64,000 bases of DNA from Pseudomonas brenneri. GTDB taxonomy: Bacteria; Pseudomonadota; Gammaproteobacteria; Pseudomonadales; Pseudomonadaceae. The notes under the pieces are model-generated. The model was not told the DNA's origin, did not search any database, and was given only the letters and a program-made list of their open reading frames with translations. A program made the translations under genes and the position numbers. Position 1 is the stretch's first letter; every line of letters starts with the position of its first letter. Shown here in pieces: positions 1 through 9,615 of this stretch. Location of the stretch: NCBI RefSeq assembly GCF_007858285.1, contig NZ_VFIL01000005.1, forward strand, positions 434,001 through 498,000. Direction: 5' to 3'.

Positions 1-317
1 GCCCGGGCGGCGGTTTGATGAAGGTCGGCCCGACCAGCGGCCACCTGATGGAGTTACGCGAACGCCTGTACGACGAAGTGCGCGAATACACCGACGACAA
101 GCATTTGGCCCTGGTACCGGATGGCATGAGCCTGCAACACAGCGAAGTCCTGGAGTTCCAACTCAGCCTGGCCGAGCCCAGGGACCGCGCCAACCTACTG
201 GCGATGACGCCCCACGGCTGGCGTGCCAGTGCCGAGCGCCGCGCCCAGGTGATCGAGCAGGACGAACCGCTGCTGGTCACCGTATCCATGCGCTACGACT
301 ATTTCGTGCTTCAATAA
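1..317 (+). CDS. rlmA: rRNA guanine-N1 methyltransferase (RlmA-like), 3' part only
   Basis: The reading frame is open from the window edge (first whole codon at base 3) and ends at a TAA at 315-317, so only about the last 105 residues are present. The visible part begins PGGGLMKVGP and continues GHLMELRERLYDEV, which resembles the region after the SAM-binding fold in RlmA-type 23S rRNA (guanine-745-N1) methyltransferases. The N-terminal zinc-binding domain and the SAM motif lie outside the window. The in-frame TTG/ATG near base 15 should not be read as a start because the reading frame runs on upstream. The family call rests on the C-terminal domain alone, and another putative RNA methyltransferase of the same fold is possible. 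Confidence 0.65.
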   Translation, partial: PGGGLMKVGPTSGHLMELRERLYDEVREYTDDKHLALVPDGMSLQHSEVLEFQLSLAEPRDRANLLAMTPHGWRASAERRAQVIEQDEPLLVTVSMRYDYFVLQ

Positions 318-390
318 CCGACTTTCCGGGCATTCAATGCCCAACCTGAATCCGCGAATGGATTTTCGAATCCCGCAACGAGGAACATCC

Positions 391-768
391 ATGCGCCAAC
401 CCGATATCGAGATTTACCTCAAGGACGCCGACGTCGACTACAAGGCCATCGCTGCCTGGCTCGGCGGCGCCCTGGGGCCGTGTACTGACTGGGTACAAAA
501 GGGCCAGACCTACAAGTGCAAGGCCGGCAACGTGCCTGTGACCTGGCTGCCCAAAGCCGTGGGCAAATGGAACAGCCTGTACCTGGAAAGCGACCAGACC
601 CCCTGGGACGACGACATCGCCTGCGCGCGTGCCGCCTTTGCCGCACTGAACGTTGAAGTGCGCTGCGCGCCGGGTACGTGGGTCGAAGAGGAAGGTGAAG
701 AAAGCGCCGATACCTGGATCCGCATCAGCGAAGACGGTGAAGAACAGATCACCTGGAAAACTGCCTGA
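391..768 (+). CDS. conserved hypothetical small acidic protein
   Basis: This encodes a 125-residue protein starting MRQPDIEIYLKDADV. The ATG at 391 is preceded by a purine-rich AACGAGGA ribosome-binding site; a frame extension upstream to 337 lacks one. The protein has no signal peptide or membrane segment, so it is probably cytoplasmic. It is rich in Trp, Asp and Glu, with an acidic stretch EEEGEESAD near residue 95 and a single CTDW/CKAG cysteine pair around residues 37-49. I do not recognise the family. It lies 73 bp downstream of the methyltransferase gene on the same strand and could be co-transcribed with it. A REP pair follows its stop codon. Confidence 0.75.
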   Translation: MRQPDIEIYLKDADVDYKAIAAWLGGALGPCTDWVQKGQTYKCKAGNVPVTWLPKAVGKWNSLYLESDQTPWDDDIACARAAFAALNVEVRCAPGTWVEEEGEESADTWIRISEDGEEQITWKTA

Positions 769-791
769 TCCTGACCTGTGAACCCAATCAA

Positions 792-882
792 ATGTGGGAG
801 CGGGCTTGCTCGCGATAGCGGTCAATCAGTCAACCTCTACAGTGACTGACTCACCGCTATCGCGAGCAAGCCCGCGCCCACA
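792..882. repeat. REP element pair (inverted)
   Basis: ATGTGGGAGCGGGCTTGCTCGCGATAGCGG is repeated in inverted orientation as CCGCTATCGCGAGCAAGCCCGCGCCCACAT around a central AGTGACTGACT-like segment. This is the typical paired REP arrangement of fluorescent pseudomonads, lying between the ends of two convergent genes. Confidence 0.85.
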
Positions 883-911
883 TGGGTTCAGCAGCGGTGC
901 AGAAATCTGCT

Positions 912-1121
912 TTAAAGACCGACTACATCTTCAGCCTGCAAGCCCTTCTCGCCGGTCACCACGGCGTACTCCACCTGCTGGCCTTCTGCCAAGGAGCGGT
1001 GGCCTTCACCACGAATGGCGCGGTAGTGTACAAACACATCCTTGCCATCTTCACGCTGGATAAAGCCATAACCCTTGGCGTCGTTGAACCACTTCACATT
1101 ACCGGTTTCGCGCGTTGTCAT
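912..1121 (-). CDS. cold-shock domain protein (CspA family)
   Basis: This 69-residue protein is a single OB-fold cold-shock domain. The RNP1 motif KGYGFIQ lies near residue 16 and RNP2 DVFVHY near residue 28, with the usual [11 protein letters not shown] opening. Such proteins bind single-stranded RNA and DNA and act as RNA chaperones or antiterminators. The length matches the family. The ATG at 1121 follows a short leader, and a good sigma-70 promoter candidate sits about 55 bp upstream. Pseudomonads carry several paralogues, so I give no symbol. The gene is transcribed divergently from plsB. Confidence 0.9.
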   Translation of the reverse strand: MTTRETGNVKWFNDAKGYGFIQREDGKDVFVHYRAIRGEGHRSLAEGQQVEYAVVTGEKGLQAEDVVGL

Positions 1122-1173
1122 CTGTTTACTCCCACATGCTTTTTATTGTTGAGTCGCTCGCATTGAACTGCCG

Positions 1174-1201
1174 AGTATAAGACAGGCTCAAAAACGATCA
1201 A
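1174..1201 (-). promoter_or_regulatory. candidate sigma-70 promoter of the cold-shock gene
   Basis: On the minus strand, TTGATC (1201-1196) and TATACT (1179-1174) are separated by 16 bp, close to consensus, and lie upstream of the csp start at 1121. This is a sequence prediction only. Confidence 0.5.
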
Positions 1202-1301
1202 CTCAAGTTTACATCGCTGCTTTTTTGCCGATTTTCGGCGAATACGGCACACTACCCGCCCGAGCGCCTGCTCGGTTTTTTCCACTCAAAGCAGCACGCC
1301 T

Positions 1302-3806
1302 ATGACCCGCTCCCCGTTCCGCCGTCTGGTATTTGGCACCTTGCGCCGACTGTTGTACCTCTGGGTTCGCTCCGAGACGATCAACCAGTCGTCCCTCACC
1401 CTTAACCTGGACCGCAGCCGGCCGGTGTTCTACGTCCTGCAATCGCCCTCCCTGACCGAACTGGCCGTAGTGGATGCCGAGTGCACCAAGGCCGGCTTGC
1501 CGCGCCCGGTGCTGCCGGTGTCCGTTGGCCCATTGATGGAGCCGGCGGCATTCTTTTACCTGACCCCCGACCCGGACTGGCTCGGCCGCCAGGACAAGCG
1601 CGGCGCACCGCCGACCTTGACGCGCCTGGTCAACACCTTGACCGAACATGCCGAAGAAAATGCGCAGATCATCCCGGTCAGTGTGTTCTGGGGCCAGTCG
1701 CCAGCCAGTGAGTCGAGCCCCTGGAAACTGCTGTTCGCCGACAGCTGGGCCGTCACCGGGCGCCTGCGCCGTCTGTTGAGCATCCTGATCCTGGGGCGCA
1801 AGACTCGGGTGCAATTCTCCGCGCCAATCAACCTGCGTGAATTGATCGAGCACAATAAAGGCCACGAACGCACGGTGCGCATGGCCCAACGGATCCTGCG
1901 GGTGCATTTTCGCAACCTGAAGACCGCGGTGATCGGCCCCGATCTGTCCCACCGACGCAACCTGGTCAAAGGCCTGGTCAATATGCCGCTGGTGCGCCAG
2001 GCGATCCTCGATGAAGCCGAACGAGAAAATATCGCCCCGGAAAAAGCCAAGGCCCAGGCCCTGCGCTATGGCAACGAAATCGCCTCGGACTACACCTACA
2101 CCGCGATCCGCTTCCTCGAAGTGGTCCTGAGCTGGTTCTGGAACAAGATCTACGACGGCATCAAGGTCAACAATATCGAGGGTGTGCAAAAGGTCGCCCA
2201 GGGTTACGAAGTGATCTACGTGCCCTGCCACCGCAGCCATATCGACTACTTGCTGCTGTCGTACCTGCTGTTCAAGAACGGCCTGACTCCGCCGCACATT
2301 GCCGCCGGGATCAACCTCAATATGCCGGTGATCGGCAGCCTGCTGCGCCGTGGCGGGGCGTTTTTCATGCGCCGTACGTTCAAGGGCAACCCGCTGTACA
2401 CCTCAGTGTTCAACGAATACCTGCACACCCTGTTCACCAAAGGCTTTCCGGTGGAGTACTTCGTCGAGGGCGGACGTTCACGGACCGGGCGCATGCTGCA
2501 ACCCAAGACCGGGATGCTGGCGATCACCCTGCGCAGCTTTTTGCGCTCCTCACGCATGCCGATTGTGTTTGTACCGGTGTATATCGGCTACGAGCGGGTG
2601 CTGGAAGGCCGTACCTACCTGGGCGAGCTGCGTGGCGCGACGAAAAAGAAAGAGTCGATCTTCGATATCTTCAAGGTCATTGGCGCCTTGAAACAGCGTT
2701 TTGGCCAGGTGGCGGTCAACTTTGGCGAGCCGATCAAGCTGGCTGAGTTCCTCGACCAGGAACAACCAGACTGGCGTGCCCAGGAACTGGCACCGAACTA
2801 CAAGCCGGCCTGGCTCAATGAAACCACCAACCGCCTCGGCGAGCGCGTGGCCCAGCACCTCAACGAGGCCGCCGCGATCAACCCGGTGAACCTGGTGGCG
2901 CTGGCGCTGTTGTCTACCAGCCGCCTGGCCCTGGACGACCAGGCCATGGCGCGGGTGCTGGACTTGTACCTGGCGCTGCTGCGCCGGGTGCCCTACTCGC
3001 CCCACACCACGCTGCCCGAGGGCGATGGCCAGGCCCTGATCAAGCACGTCAAGGACATGGACCTGCTGTCGGAACAGAGCGATGCCCTGGGTAAGATCCT
3101 GTATCTGGACGAGCAAAATGCGGTCCTGATGACGTATTACCGCAACAACGTGCTGCACATCTTCGCCCTGCCTGCGCTGCTCGCCAGCTTCTTCCAGAGC
3201 AGCTCGCGCATGAGCCGCGAACAGATCCTGCGCTACACCCGCGCGCTCTACCCGTACCTGCAGTCGGAACTGTTTATCCGCTGGTCCCTGGACGAGTTGG
3301 ACGCCGTGGTCGATCAATGGCTCCAAGCCCTGGTGGAACAAGGCCTGCTGCGTTTTGAAAACAACATCTACCTGCGCCCGGCCCCCAGCTCACGCAACTT
3401 TGTACTGCTGACCCTGCTGTCCAAGAGCATTGCCCAGACCCTGCAACGCTTCTACATGGCCATTTCCCTGCTGCTCAACAGTGGCCAGAACAGCATCAGC
3501 GCCGAAGAGCTGGAAGACTTGTGCACGGTCATGGCCCAGCGCCTGTCGATCCTGCATGGTTTGAATGCCCCGGAGTTCTTCGATAAGAGCCTTTTCCGAC
3601 ATTTCATTCAGACGTTGCTGGAGCAAGATGTGCTGCGCCGCGATGAAGCCGGTAAGTTGAGTTACCACGACCTGCTCGGCGAGCTGGCCGAAGGCGCGGC
3701 CAAACGGGTGTTGCCGGCGGAAATTCGCCTGTCGATTCGCCAGGTGGCGTTGCACCGCAACGAGGAAACGTCCGCGCCGGACGCCGAGCCGGTCGAAACC
3801 CGCTAG
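1302..3806 (+). CDS. plsB: glycerol-3-phosphate 1-O-acyltransferase
   Basis: PlsB transfers an acyl group from acyl-ACP or acyl-CoA to the sn-1 position of glycerol-3-phosphate, the first step of phospholipid synthesis at the inner membrane. The 834-residue length fits the large proteobacterial form. All four acyltransferase blocks are visible: the HX4D motif HRSHID at residues 310-315, [10 protein letters not shown] near residue 350, [11 protein letters not shown] near 387 and VPVYIGYE near 425. The long C-terminal part is typical of PlsB and absent from PlsC. The ATG at 1302 gives the expected N-terminus [16 protein letters not shown]. It is divergent from the cold-shock gene. Confidence 0.97.
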   Translation: MTRSPFRRLVFGTLRRLLYLWVRSETINQSSLTLNLDRSRPVFYVLQSPSLTELAVVDAECTKAGLPRPVLPVSVGPLMEPAAFFYLTPDPDWLGRQDKRGAPPTLTRLVNTLTEHAEENAQIIPVSVFWGQSPASESSPWKLLFADSWAVTGRLRRLLSILILGRKTRVQFSAPINLRELIEHNKGHERTVRMAQRILRVHFRNLKTAVIGPDLSHRRNLVKGLVNMPLVRQAILDEAERENIAPEKAKAQALRYGNEIASDYTYTAIRFLEVVLSWFWNKIYDGIKVNNIEGVQKVAQGYEVIYVPCHRSHIDYLLLSYLLFKNGLTPPHIAAGINLNMPVIGSLLRRGGAFFMRRTFKGNPLYTSVFNEYLHTLFTKGFPVEYFVEGGRSRTGRMLQPKTGMLAITLRSFLRSSRMPIVFVPVYIGYERVLEGRTYLGELRGATKKKESIFDIFKVIGALKQRFGQVAVNFGEPIKLAEFLDQEQPDWRAQELAPNYKPAWLNETTNRLGERVAQHLNEAAAINPVNLVALALLSTSRLALDDQAMARVLDLYLALLRRVPYSPHTTLPEGDGQALIKHVKDMDLLSEQSDALGKILYLDEQNAVLMTYYRNNVLHIFALPALLASFFQSSSRMSREQILRYTRALYPYLQSELFIRWSLDELDAVVDQWLQALVEQGLLRFENNIYLRPAPSSRNFVLLTLLSKSIAQTLQRFYMAISLLLNSGQNSISAEELEDLCTVMAQRLSILHGLNAPEFFDKSLFRHFIQTLLEQDVLRRDEAGKLSYHDLLGELAEGAAKRVLPAEIRLSIRQVALHRNEETSAPDAEPVETR

Positions 3807-3815
3807 ATTTACCCA

Positions 3816-3838
3816 GGCGCCAGGGTGTTTCTGGCGCC
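3816..3838 (+). terminator. hairpin after plsB
   Basis: GGCGCCAG (3816-3823) pairs with CTGGCGCC (3831-3838) around a 7-nt loop. It is followed by GTTGAC rather than a run of T, so termination is probably partial and the next gene may be read through from plsB. Confidence 0.45.
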
Positions 3839-3857
3839 GTTGACAAGGAGCTGTACC

Positions 3858-4262
3858 ATGAAAAAAATCATTCTCCTGGGCCTGACCGCCCTGCTGGGAG
3901 CCTGTCACTCGATGAACCCTGCCCCTAAAGCCAGCCTTGATGGCGAAGTGTTCTACCTGCAACGCATAGCCCTGCCACCTACCGCGACCCTGAGCGTGAG
4001 CCTGCAAGATGTTTCGCTGGCCGATGCACCGGCCGTCACCCTGGCCGAGCAAAAAGGCCCGGTCAATGGCAAGCAGGTACCGCTGCCCTTCCACCTGAGC
4101 TACGACCCTGCACAGGTCAAGCCTGGCCACAGCTATTCGGTCAGTGCTCGCATCGAGCTGGATGGCAAGCTAATGTTTATCACCACCGAGCGCCATTCGG
4201 TGCAGTTGAACGGCCAGGATCCGCAGCCGCTTCGCCTGCGCGTTGACGCCGTTGCCCACTGA
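3858..4262 (+). CDS. YbaY-family lipoprotein
   Basis: This 134-residue protein has a lipoprotein signal, MKKIILLGLTALLGAC, with lipobox LGAC and Cys at residue 16. The mature part matches the YbaY type-III secretion-pilotin-like / META-associated fold: LDGEVFYLQRIALPPTATLSVSLQDVS near the start and a PLPFHLSYDPAQVKPGHSYSVSARI-like strand region further on. Members are envelope lipoproteins of unclear function. The ATG at 3858 follows AAGGAG with good spacing; the longer frame from 3825 would bury the signal peptide. It lies 25 bp upstream of the DUF4197 gene, which suggests a two-gene unit. Confidence 0.85.
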   Translation: MKKIILLGLTALLGACHSMNPAPKASLDGEVFYLQRIALPPTATLSVSLQDVSLADAPAVTLAEQKGPVNGKQVPLPFHLSYDPAQVKPGHSYSVSARIELDGKLMFITTERHSVQLNGQDPQPLRLRVDAVAH

Positions 4263-4287
4263 TCCCGTCGACTAAAAGGAAGCGCCC

Positions 4288-4974
4288 ATGCTCCGTACCT
4301 CTCTTCGCCTCACCACCTTGTGTGCCGGCCTGCTGCTCGGCGCCAACGCCATGGCCCTGTCCCTGGGCGATCTGTCCCAGGGCGACGCAACCGGTGGCCT
4401 CAAGGACGCACTGACCCAGGGCGCGCAGATTGCCGTCAAGCAACTGGGAGCTCCTGGTGGTTTCAGCAATAACCCCGAGGTCAAGATCGGCTTGCCCGGC
4501 AAGTTGGAAAAAGCCTCCGGCGCCCTGAAAATGCTCGGCATGGGCGATCAGATCACCCAACTTGAAGCCAGCATGAACAAAGCGGCCGAATCCGCCGTGA
4601 CCCAGGCCCAGCCGATTCTGGTGAATGCCGTGAAAAACATGAGCGTGAGCGATGCCAAGGGCATCCTCAGCGGCGGCCAGGACTCGGCGACCCAATACCT
4701 GGACAAAAGCAGCCGTGAGCAGATCCGCGCCAAGTTCCTGCCGATCGTCAAGCAATCCACGGACAAGGTCGGTGTCGCCCAGCAGTACAACGCACTCGCC
4801 AAAAAAGCCCCAATGGGCTTGCTCGGTGGCAAGGCCGACAGCGTCGAAAACTACGTGACTGAACAAGCGCTGGACGGTTTGTTCAAGATGATTGCCCAAC
4901 AGGAAGAAAGCATTCGCCAGAACCCGGCAGCCGCCGCGACCAGCCTGGCGAAGAAAGTGTTTGGCGCGCTGTAA
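4288..4974 (+). CDS. DUF4197 domain-containing exported protein
   Basis: This 228-residue protein has an N-terminal signal peptide ending near ANAMA-LSLGD, so it is likely periplasmic. The body matches the DUF4197 pattern, with LSQGDATGGLKDALTQGA near the start, a central PVIRATE-equivalent segment AQPILVNAVKNMSVSDAKGILSGG, a DSATQYL stretch and a C-terminal ENYVTEQALDGLFKMIAQQE helix. The biochemical role of the family is unknown. AAAGGAAG precedes the ATG at 4288. It follows the YbaY-like lipoprotein gene by 25 bp, and a strong terminator follows it. Confidence 0.85.
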   Translation: MLRTSLRLTTLCAGLLLGANAMALSLGDLSQGDATGGLKDALTQGAQIAVKQLGAPGGFSNNPEVKIGLPGKLEKASGALKMLGMGDQITQLEASMNKAAESAVTQAQPILVNAVKNMSVSDAKGILSGGQDSATQYLDKSSREQIRAKFLPIVKQSTDKVGVAQQYNALAKKAPMGLLGGKADSVENYVTEQALDGLFKMIAQQEESIRQNPAAAATSLAKKVFGAL

Positions 4975-5002
4975 GTACGCTGCACCCAGCCTGCCGGACA
5001 CA

Positions 5003-5039
5003 AAACACAAACGCCCCGAATAATCGGGGCGTTTGTGTT
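5003..5039. terminator. rho-independent terminator after the DUF4197 gene
   Basis: AACACAAACGCCCCGA pairs with TCGGGGCGTTTGTGTT around a 4-nt loop (ATAA). The A- and T-rich arms let it work in either direction. Confidence 0.85.
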
Positions 5040-5069
5040 ACTGCACGAGGGGTATGCACCTGGCCATCA

Positions 5070-5264
5070 TCAGCCGTAGGTGATTTTTCCCTCGAACTTT
5101 ACGCTATTAGAAAACGGCGGTTGAGCGTGGTGGTGGTGATGATGATGGCAGGGCGGAGGCTTGGATTTGCCCTTGCCCTTGCCGAAACCTTTCCCCATTT
5201 TGAAGCCCATCATCGGCATCATACCGATACCAATACCTATTCCACCCATCGCAAATAAGCCCAT
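5070..5264 (-). CDS. Gly/Met-rich microprotein with a seven-histidine run
   Basis: This is a 64-residue open frame. The N-terminal half alternates Gly, Met and Ile (MGLFAMGGIGIGIGMMPMMG), followed by a KGFGKGKGKSKPPP linker, one Cys, seven consecutive His residues and a short C-terminal tail. Translation is likely because a GTGAGGAGTTACCT ribosome-binding site sits correctly before the ATG at 5264. I recognise no family. The glycine-rich hydrophobic part might insert in a membrane, and the Cys-His tract could bind Ni, Zn, Cu or Co; both are inferences. It lies downstream of the RND pump operon on the same strand, 138 bp from mexK. Confidence 0.65.
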   Translation of the reverse strand: MGLFAMGGIGIGIGMMPMMGFKMGKGFGKGKGKSKPPPCHHHHHHHAQPPFSNSVKFEGKITYG

Positions 5265-5402
5265 AGGTAACTCCTCACGGTTTAATAGAACCTAGTCCTG
5301 TGGCAACTCCGTCACCCAGAAAAAGGTACCTGCATTCCAGGTTTCCCTGAGTGGCAGATCCGCAAGAAACAGTTCCTAATCCTGTAGCCGATTTACGCAG
5401 GC

Positions 5403-8400
5403 CTATACCGACTTCGGCTTGACCCGGAACCACGCCGCATAAAGCGCCGGCAAAAACAGCAAGGTCAACGCCGTCGCCACAATCAGCCCGCCCATGATCG
5501 CCACCGCCATCGGCCCGAAGAACACGCTGCGCGACAACGGGATCATCGCCAGCACCGCCGCCAGCGCCGTCAGCACAATCGGCCGGAAGCGCCGCACGGT
5601 GGCCTCGATAATTGCCTGCCACGGATCCAGGCCGGCCTTGATGTCTTGCTCGATCTGATCCACCAGGATCACCGAGTTACGCATGATCATCCCCGACAGC
5701 GCGATAGTCCCCAGCATGGCCACAAAACCAAACGGCTGGCGGAATACCAACAGGAACAGCGTCACGCCGATCAACCCCAGCGGCGCGGTAAGGAACACCA
5801 TGGCCGTGCGCGAAAAACTGCGCAGTTGCAGCATCAGCAAGGTCAGTACGACCACGATGAACAGCGGCACACCGGCCTTCACCGAGTTCTGCCCTCGGGC
5901 GGAATCCTCCACGGTGCCACCTACGTCCAACAGGTAACCGTCCGGTAGTTCGGCACGCACCTCGGCCAGGGTCGGCAGGATCTGCTGGACCAGGGTCGCG
6001 GGTTGCTCCTTGCCGTAGATATCGGCACGCACAGTCACCGTCGGCAGGCGATTGCGATGCCAGATAATGCCTTCCTCGAAACCATACTCCAGGGTGGCAA
6101 TCTGCGACAGCGCCACGCTGGTGCCGTTGTCGGTCGGTACCGCCAAGCTCGGCAGCAGCGACAACTCGGTGCGCTCATGCACGGTGCCGCGCAGGAGGAT
6201 CTCGATCAACTCGTTGTCCTCCCGGTATTGGCTGACGCTGGAACCGGTCAGGGAACTCTGGAGGAATTTCGACAGGTTGGCCGTGCTCACGCCCAGGGCA
6301 CGAGCACGGTCCTGATCGACATTGAGGTAGACGATCTTGCTCGGCTCTTCCCAATCCAGATGCACATTGGCCACATGAGTGTTTTCACGGACCTTGGCTG
6401 CAACTTTACGCGCCAGGGCCCGCACTTCTTCGATGTGCTCGCCAGTCACGCGAAACTGCACCGGATAACCAACCGGTGGGCCGTTTTCCAGGCGGGTAAC
6501 CCGCGAGCGCACATCGGGGAATTGCTCATTGAGGGTCTCAATCAACCAGGTGCGCAGGTTTTCACGCTCCTCGATGGTCTTGGCCAGTACCACAAACTGG
6601 GCAAAGCTGGCCGCCGGCAGTTGCTGGTCCAACGGCAGGTAGAAACGCGGTGAGCCGGTGCCGACATAGGCCACATAGTTGTCGATCCCCGCATGTTCCT
6701 TGAGCAAACCTTCGAGGCGCTTGACCTGCTCGGCGGTATTGCTCAGGGAGGTGCCTTCAGCCAGTTTCAGATCGACCATCAGCTCCAGGCGCCCGGAGGC
6801 CGGGAAGAACTGTTGCGGGACAAAGCGGAACAGCGCCACCGAGCCGATAAACAGCAGCACCGTCAGCACGATCACGGTTTTGCGGCGGCGCACGCACCAT
6901 TCCACCCAGCGCCGTACGCGCTGATAGAACGGCGTGCCGTAGGGATCCGGGCCATCGGTGCCGTGCTTGGCTGCATGAATCTTCGCCAGATCTGGCAGGA
7001 GCTTTTCCCCAAGGTAAGGCACAAACACCACGGCCGCCACCCACGAGGCCAGCAGCGCAATGGTCACTACCTGGAAGATCGACCGAGTGTATTCGCCGGT
7101 ACTCGATTGCGCGGTAGCAATTGGCAGGAAGCCGGCCGCAGTGATCAACGTGCCGGTCAGCATCGGAAACGCTGTACTGGTCCAGGCGAAACTGGCGGCT
7201 TTGAGCCGGTCGTAGCCTTGCTCCATCTTGATCGCCATCATTTCCACGGCGATGATCGCGTCATCCACCAACAAGCCCAGGGCCAGGACCAAGGCGCCGA
7301 GGGAAATCTTGTGCAGGCCGATCCCCAGGTAATACATGCAGGCAAAGGTCATCGCCAACACCAGCGGAATCGCCAGTGCCACCACCATGCCGGTACGCAC
7401 GCCAAGGGAGAAGAAACTCACCAGCAACACAATCGCCAACGCTTCGGCCAGCACCTGGACGAATTCGCCCACACTGGTCTTCACCGCCGCTGGCTGATCC
7501 GACACCTTACGCAGTTCCATCCCGGCCGGAAGGTTCTTCTGCAGACGTGCGAATTCACCTTCCAGAGCCTTACCCAGCACCAGGATGTCACCGCCATCGC
7601 GCATGGCCACGGCCAGGCCGATCGCGTCGTCCCCCATATAGCGCATACGCGGCGCAGGAGGATCGTTGAAGCCACGGTGAATCTCGGCCACATCGCCAAT
7701 ACGGAAGGTGCGATCACCCACGCGGATCGGGAAATTGCGGATTTCTTCGACCGTCTTGAAGTTACCCGACACCCGCAGTTGCACGCGCTCGCTCGGGGTT
7801 TCAAAGAAGCCGGCGGTGGACACCGCGTTCTGCTCCTGCAACGCCTGCTGCACCGCCGCCAGGGGCAGGCCGAGAGTGGCGAGCTTGAGGTTGGACAGTT
7901 CGATCCAGATCTTCTCGTCTTGCAACCCGAGCAACTCGACCTTGCCTACATCCGGCACCCGTTGCAGCTGGATCTGGATGCGGTCGGCGTAGTCCTTGAG
8001 CACTGCGTAGTCGAAACCCTCGCCGGTCAAGGCGTAGATATTGCCGAAGGTGGTGCCGAACTCATCATTGAAAAACGGGCCCTGGATATCCGGCGGCAGG
8101 GTCTGGCGGATATCGCTGATCTTCTTGCGCACCTGGTACCAGAGGTCAGGAATCTGCGCCGAGTGCATCGAGTCCCGGGCCATGAACGTAACCTGGGATT
8201 CGCCCGGACGGGAGAACGAGACAATGCGTTCGTACTCCCCGGTTTCCATCAATTTCTTTTCAATGCGCTCGGTGACCTGGCGCGAGACTTCCTGGGCTGT
8301 AGCACCGGGCCAGTTGGTCTTGATCACCATGGCTTTGAAGGTGAACGGCGGGTCTTCGCTTTGCCCCAGTTTGGTGTAGGACAACGTACCGACAACAGCT

Positions 8401-8468
8401 AGCAACAGCATCAGGAACAGCACGATCTGGCGATTTCGCAACGCCCATTCGGAAAGATTGAAACCCAT
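5403..8468 (-). CDS. mexK: RND efflux pump inner-membrane transporter (MexK-like)
   Basis: This 1021-residue HAE1-type RND permease would export drugs or biocides from inner membrane and periplasm using the proton gradient. The N-terminus NLSEWALRNRQIVLFLMLLLAVVG is the first membrane helix. The essential acidic pair of TM4 is present in LGLLVDDAIIAVEMM, and two large periplasmic loops and a second half-repeat follow. It starts 6 bp after the adaptor gene, with its AAGGAG ribosome site inside the end of that gene. The assignment to MexK rests on similarity recalled from PAO1 and on synteny (plsB upstream, rsmJ downstream). No outer-membrane factor gene is adjacent, as for mexJK. Confidence 0.88.
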   Translation of the reverse strand: MGFNLSEWALRNRQIVLFLMLLLAVVGTLSYTKLGQSEDPPFTFKAMVIKTNWPGATAQEVSRQVTERIEKKLMETGEYERIVSFSRPGESQVTFMARDSMHSAQIPDLWYQVRKKISDIRQTLPPDIQGPFFNDEFGTTFGNIYALTGEGFDYAVLKDYADRIQIQLQRVPDVGKVELLGLQDEKIWIELSNLKLATLGLPLAAVQQALQEQNAVSTAGFFETPSERVQLRVSGNFKTVEEIRNFPIRVGDRTFRIGDVAEIHRGFNDPPAPRMRYMGDDAIGLAVAMRDGGDILVLGKALEGEFARLQKNLPAGMELRKVSDQPAAVKTSVGEFVQVLAEALAIVLLVSFFSLGVRTGMVVALAIPLVLAMTFACMYYLGIGLHKISLGALVLALGLLVDDAIIAVEMMAIKMEQGYDRLKAASFAWTSTAFPMLTGTLITAAGFLPIATAQSSTGEYTRSIFQVVTIALLASWVAAVVFVPYLGEKLLPDLAKIHAAKHGTDGPDPYGTPFYQRVRRWVEWCVRRRKTVIVLTVLLFIGSVALFRFVPQQFFPASGRLELMVDLKLAEGTSLSNTAEQVKRLEGLLKEHAGIDNYVAYVGTGSPRFYLPLDQQLPAASFAQFVVLAKTIEERENLRTWLIETLNEQFPDVRSRVTRLENGPPVGYPVQFRVTGEHIEEVRALARKVAAKVRENTHVANVHLDWEEPSKIVYLNVDQDRARALGVSTANLSKFLQSSLTGSSVSQYREDNELIEILLRGTVHERTELSLLPSLAVPTDNGTSVALSQIATLEYGFEEGIIWHRNRLPTVTVRADIYGKEQPATLVQQILPTLAEVRAELPDGYLLDVGGTVEDSARGQNSVKAGVPLFIVVVLTLLMLQLRSFSRTAMVFLTAPLGLIGVTLFLLVFRQPFGFVAMLGTIALSGMIMRNSVILVDQIEQDIKAGLDPWQAIIEATVRRFRPIVLTALAAVLAMIPLSRSVFFGPMAVAIMGGLIVATALTLLFLPALYAAWFRVKPKSV

Positions 8469-8474
8469 CGGGGA

Positions 8475-9578
8475 CTACTCCTTGTTGGCCGCCAGATTCA
8501 CCACCCGGTTGGAACGATCCACCGGGCGCACCTGCTGGCCCTCATGGAGCACATGGACACCGGCGGCAATCACCCAGTCGGACGGGCTCAGGCCTTCCAG
8601 CACCGGCACGTTTTTTTCACCGAACGCGCCGATACGCACGGCTGTGCGCTTGAGGGTGTTGTCCGGCTTTACCAACCAGACGTAGGACGCACCGTTCTCT
8701 GCACTGAGGGCAGACAACGGCACCGACAGGGGAATGACACCGTCGGCCTGTATGAAGACCCGCGCGCTTTGCCCCAGCTCTGCCGGGACTTTGCCGGCGT
8801 TGAAGGCCACACGGGCGGCAAAGGTGCGCGATTTGGGATCCGCCGCTGGCGACAGCTCGCGAATGCGCCCCTCGAAACGCTGTTCGGGTTGGCTCCACAA
8901 CTCCACCGAGACCGGCTGGCCCACCTTGAAGCGGCCGAAGCTTTGTTCCGGGAAACTGATCAGTACTTCACGCTCGCCATCGGTAGCCAGGGTGAACACG
9001 GTTTGCCCGGCAGACACCACTTGCCCGACTTCCACCGCACGCTTGGCCACCACTCCGTCCTGGGGGGCGCGCAGCACGGCATACCCGGCCTGGTTGTTGG
9101 CCACGTCGAATTCGGCCTTGATCTGCTGCAAGCGCGCGACACCTGCGCGGTAGAGGTTTTCGGAATTATCGTACTGGGAACGACTGACCATCTGACGGTC
9201 CATCAGGGTCTTGTAGCGATCACGCTCGGCCCGCACCAGGCTCAGGTTGGCCTCGGCTGCCGTGACCTGGGCCCGCGTGGCCTGCAGCTGCAAGCGCACA
9301 TCCTGGGGATCGAGCTCTGCCAGCGGTTGGTTGGCCTTGACGCGCTCGCCCTCCTCCACCAGCCGTCGACTGACTTTGCCAGCAATGCGAAAGGCCAGGT
9401 CCGGCTCATAACGGGCACGCACCTCGCCAGGATAGCTGTCCATTGCCAGCGCCGAGGGCTGCGGCTGCACCACCATCGCCGGGCGCACGGTGGTTGGGGG
9501 CACTTCTTCATGGCCGCAGGCGGCCAATAAAAAAGCCAGGCTGACAGGCAACGCGAGGGGCAGGAAAGTGCTGCGCAT
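8475..9578 (-). CDS. mexJ: RND efflux periplasmic adaptor, lipoprotein (MexJ-like)
   Basis: This 367-residue membrane-fusion protein couples the RND permease to an outer-membrane channel. The signal ends in the lipobox LLAAC, with Cys at residue 21. Next come the biotinyl-lipoyl half-motif (AFRIAGKVSRRLVEEGERV), an alpha-helical hairpin around residues 95-165, the second lipoyl half (APQDGVVAKRAVEVGQVV) and the beta-barrel/MP domains. It is the first gene of the pump operon, transcribed away from the tetR gene across an 86-92 bp intergenic region that contains inverted repeats. The MexJ label depends on synteny. Confidence 0.88.
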   Translation of the reverse strand: MRSTFLPLALPVSLAFLLAACGHEEVPPTTVRPAMVVQPQPSALAMDSYPGEVRARYEPDLAFRIAGKVSRRLVEEGERVKANQPLAELDPQDVRLQLQATRAQVTAAEANLSLVRAERDRYKTLMDRQMVSRSQYDNSENLYRAGVARLQQIKAEFDVANNQAGYAVLRAPQDGVVAKRAVEVGQVVSAGQTVFTLATDGEREVLISFPEQSFGRFKVGQPVSVELWSQPEQRFEGRIRELSPAADPKSRTFAARVAFNAGKVPAELGQSARVFIQADGVIPLSVPLSALSAENGASYVWLVKPDNTLKRTAVRIGAFGEKNVPVLEGLSPSDWVIAAGVHVLHEGQQVRPVDRSNRVVNLAANKE

Positions 9579-9615
9579 GCTGAAGGACCTTTCGCAAATG
9601 GTGCTTGGAGTAATT

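Noticed and set aside
792..882. REP pairs read as a CRISPR array
   Set aside because: Each site is an isolated inverted pair, without regular direct repeats and spacers, and no cas gene is present.
1209..2297. A 362-residue open frame on the minus strand across plsB
   Set aside because: It lies antisense to plsB, which has clear acyltransferase motifs, and its composition (rich in Gln, His, Arg) is that of a high-GC shadow frame.
6693..8402. A 569-residue open frame antisense to the RND permease
   Set aside because: Rich in His, Gln and Arg, and fully opposite a clear permease; no ribosome site or family features.
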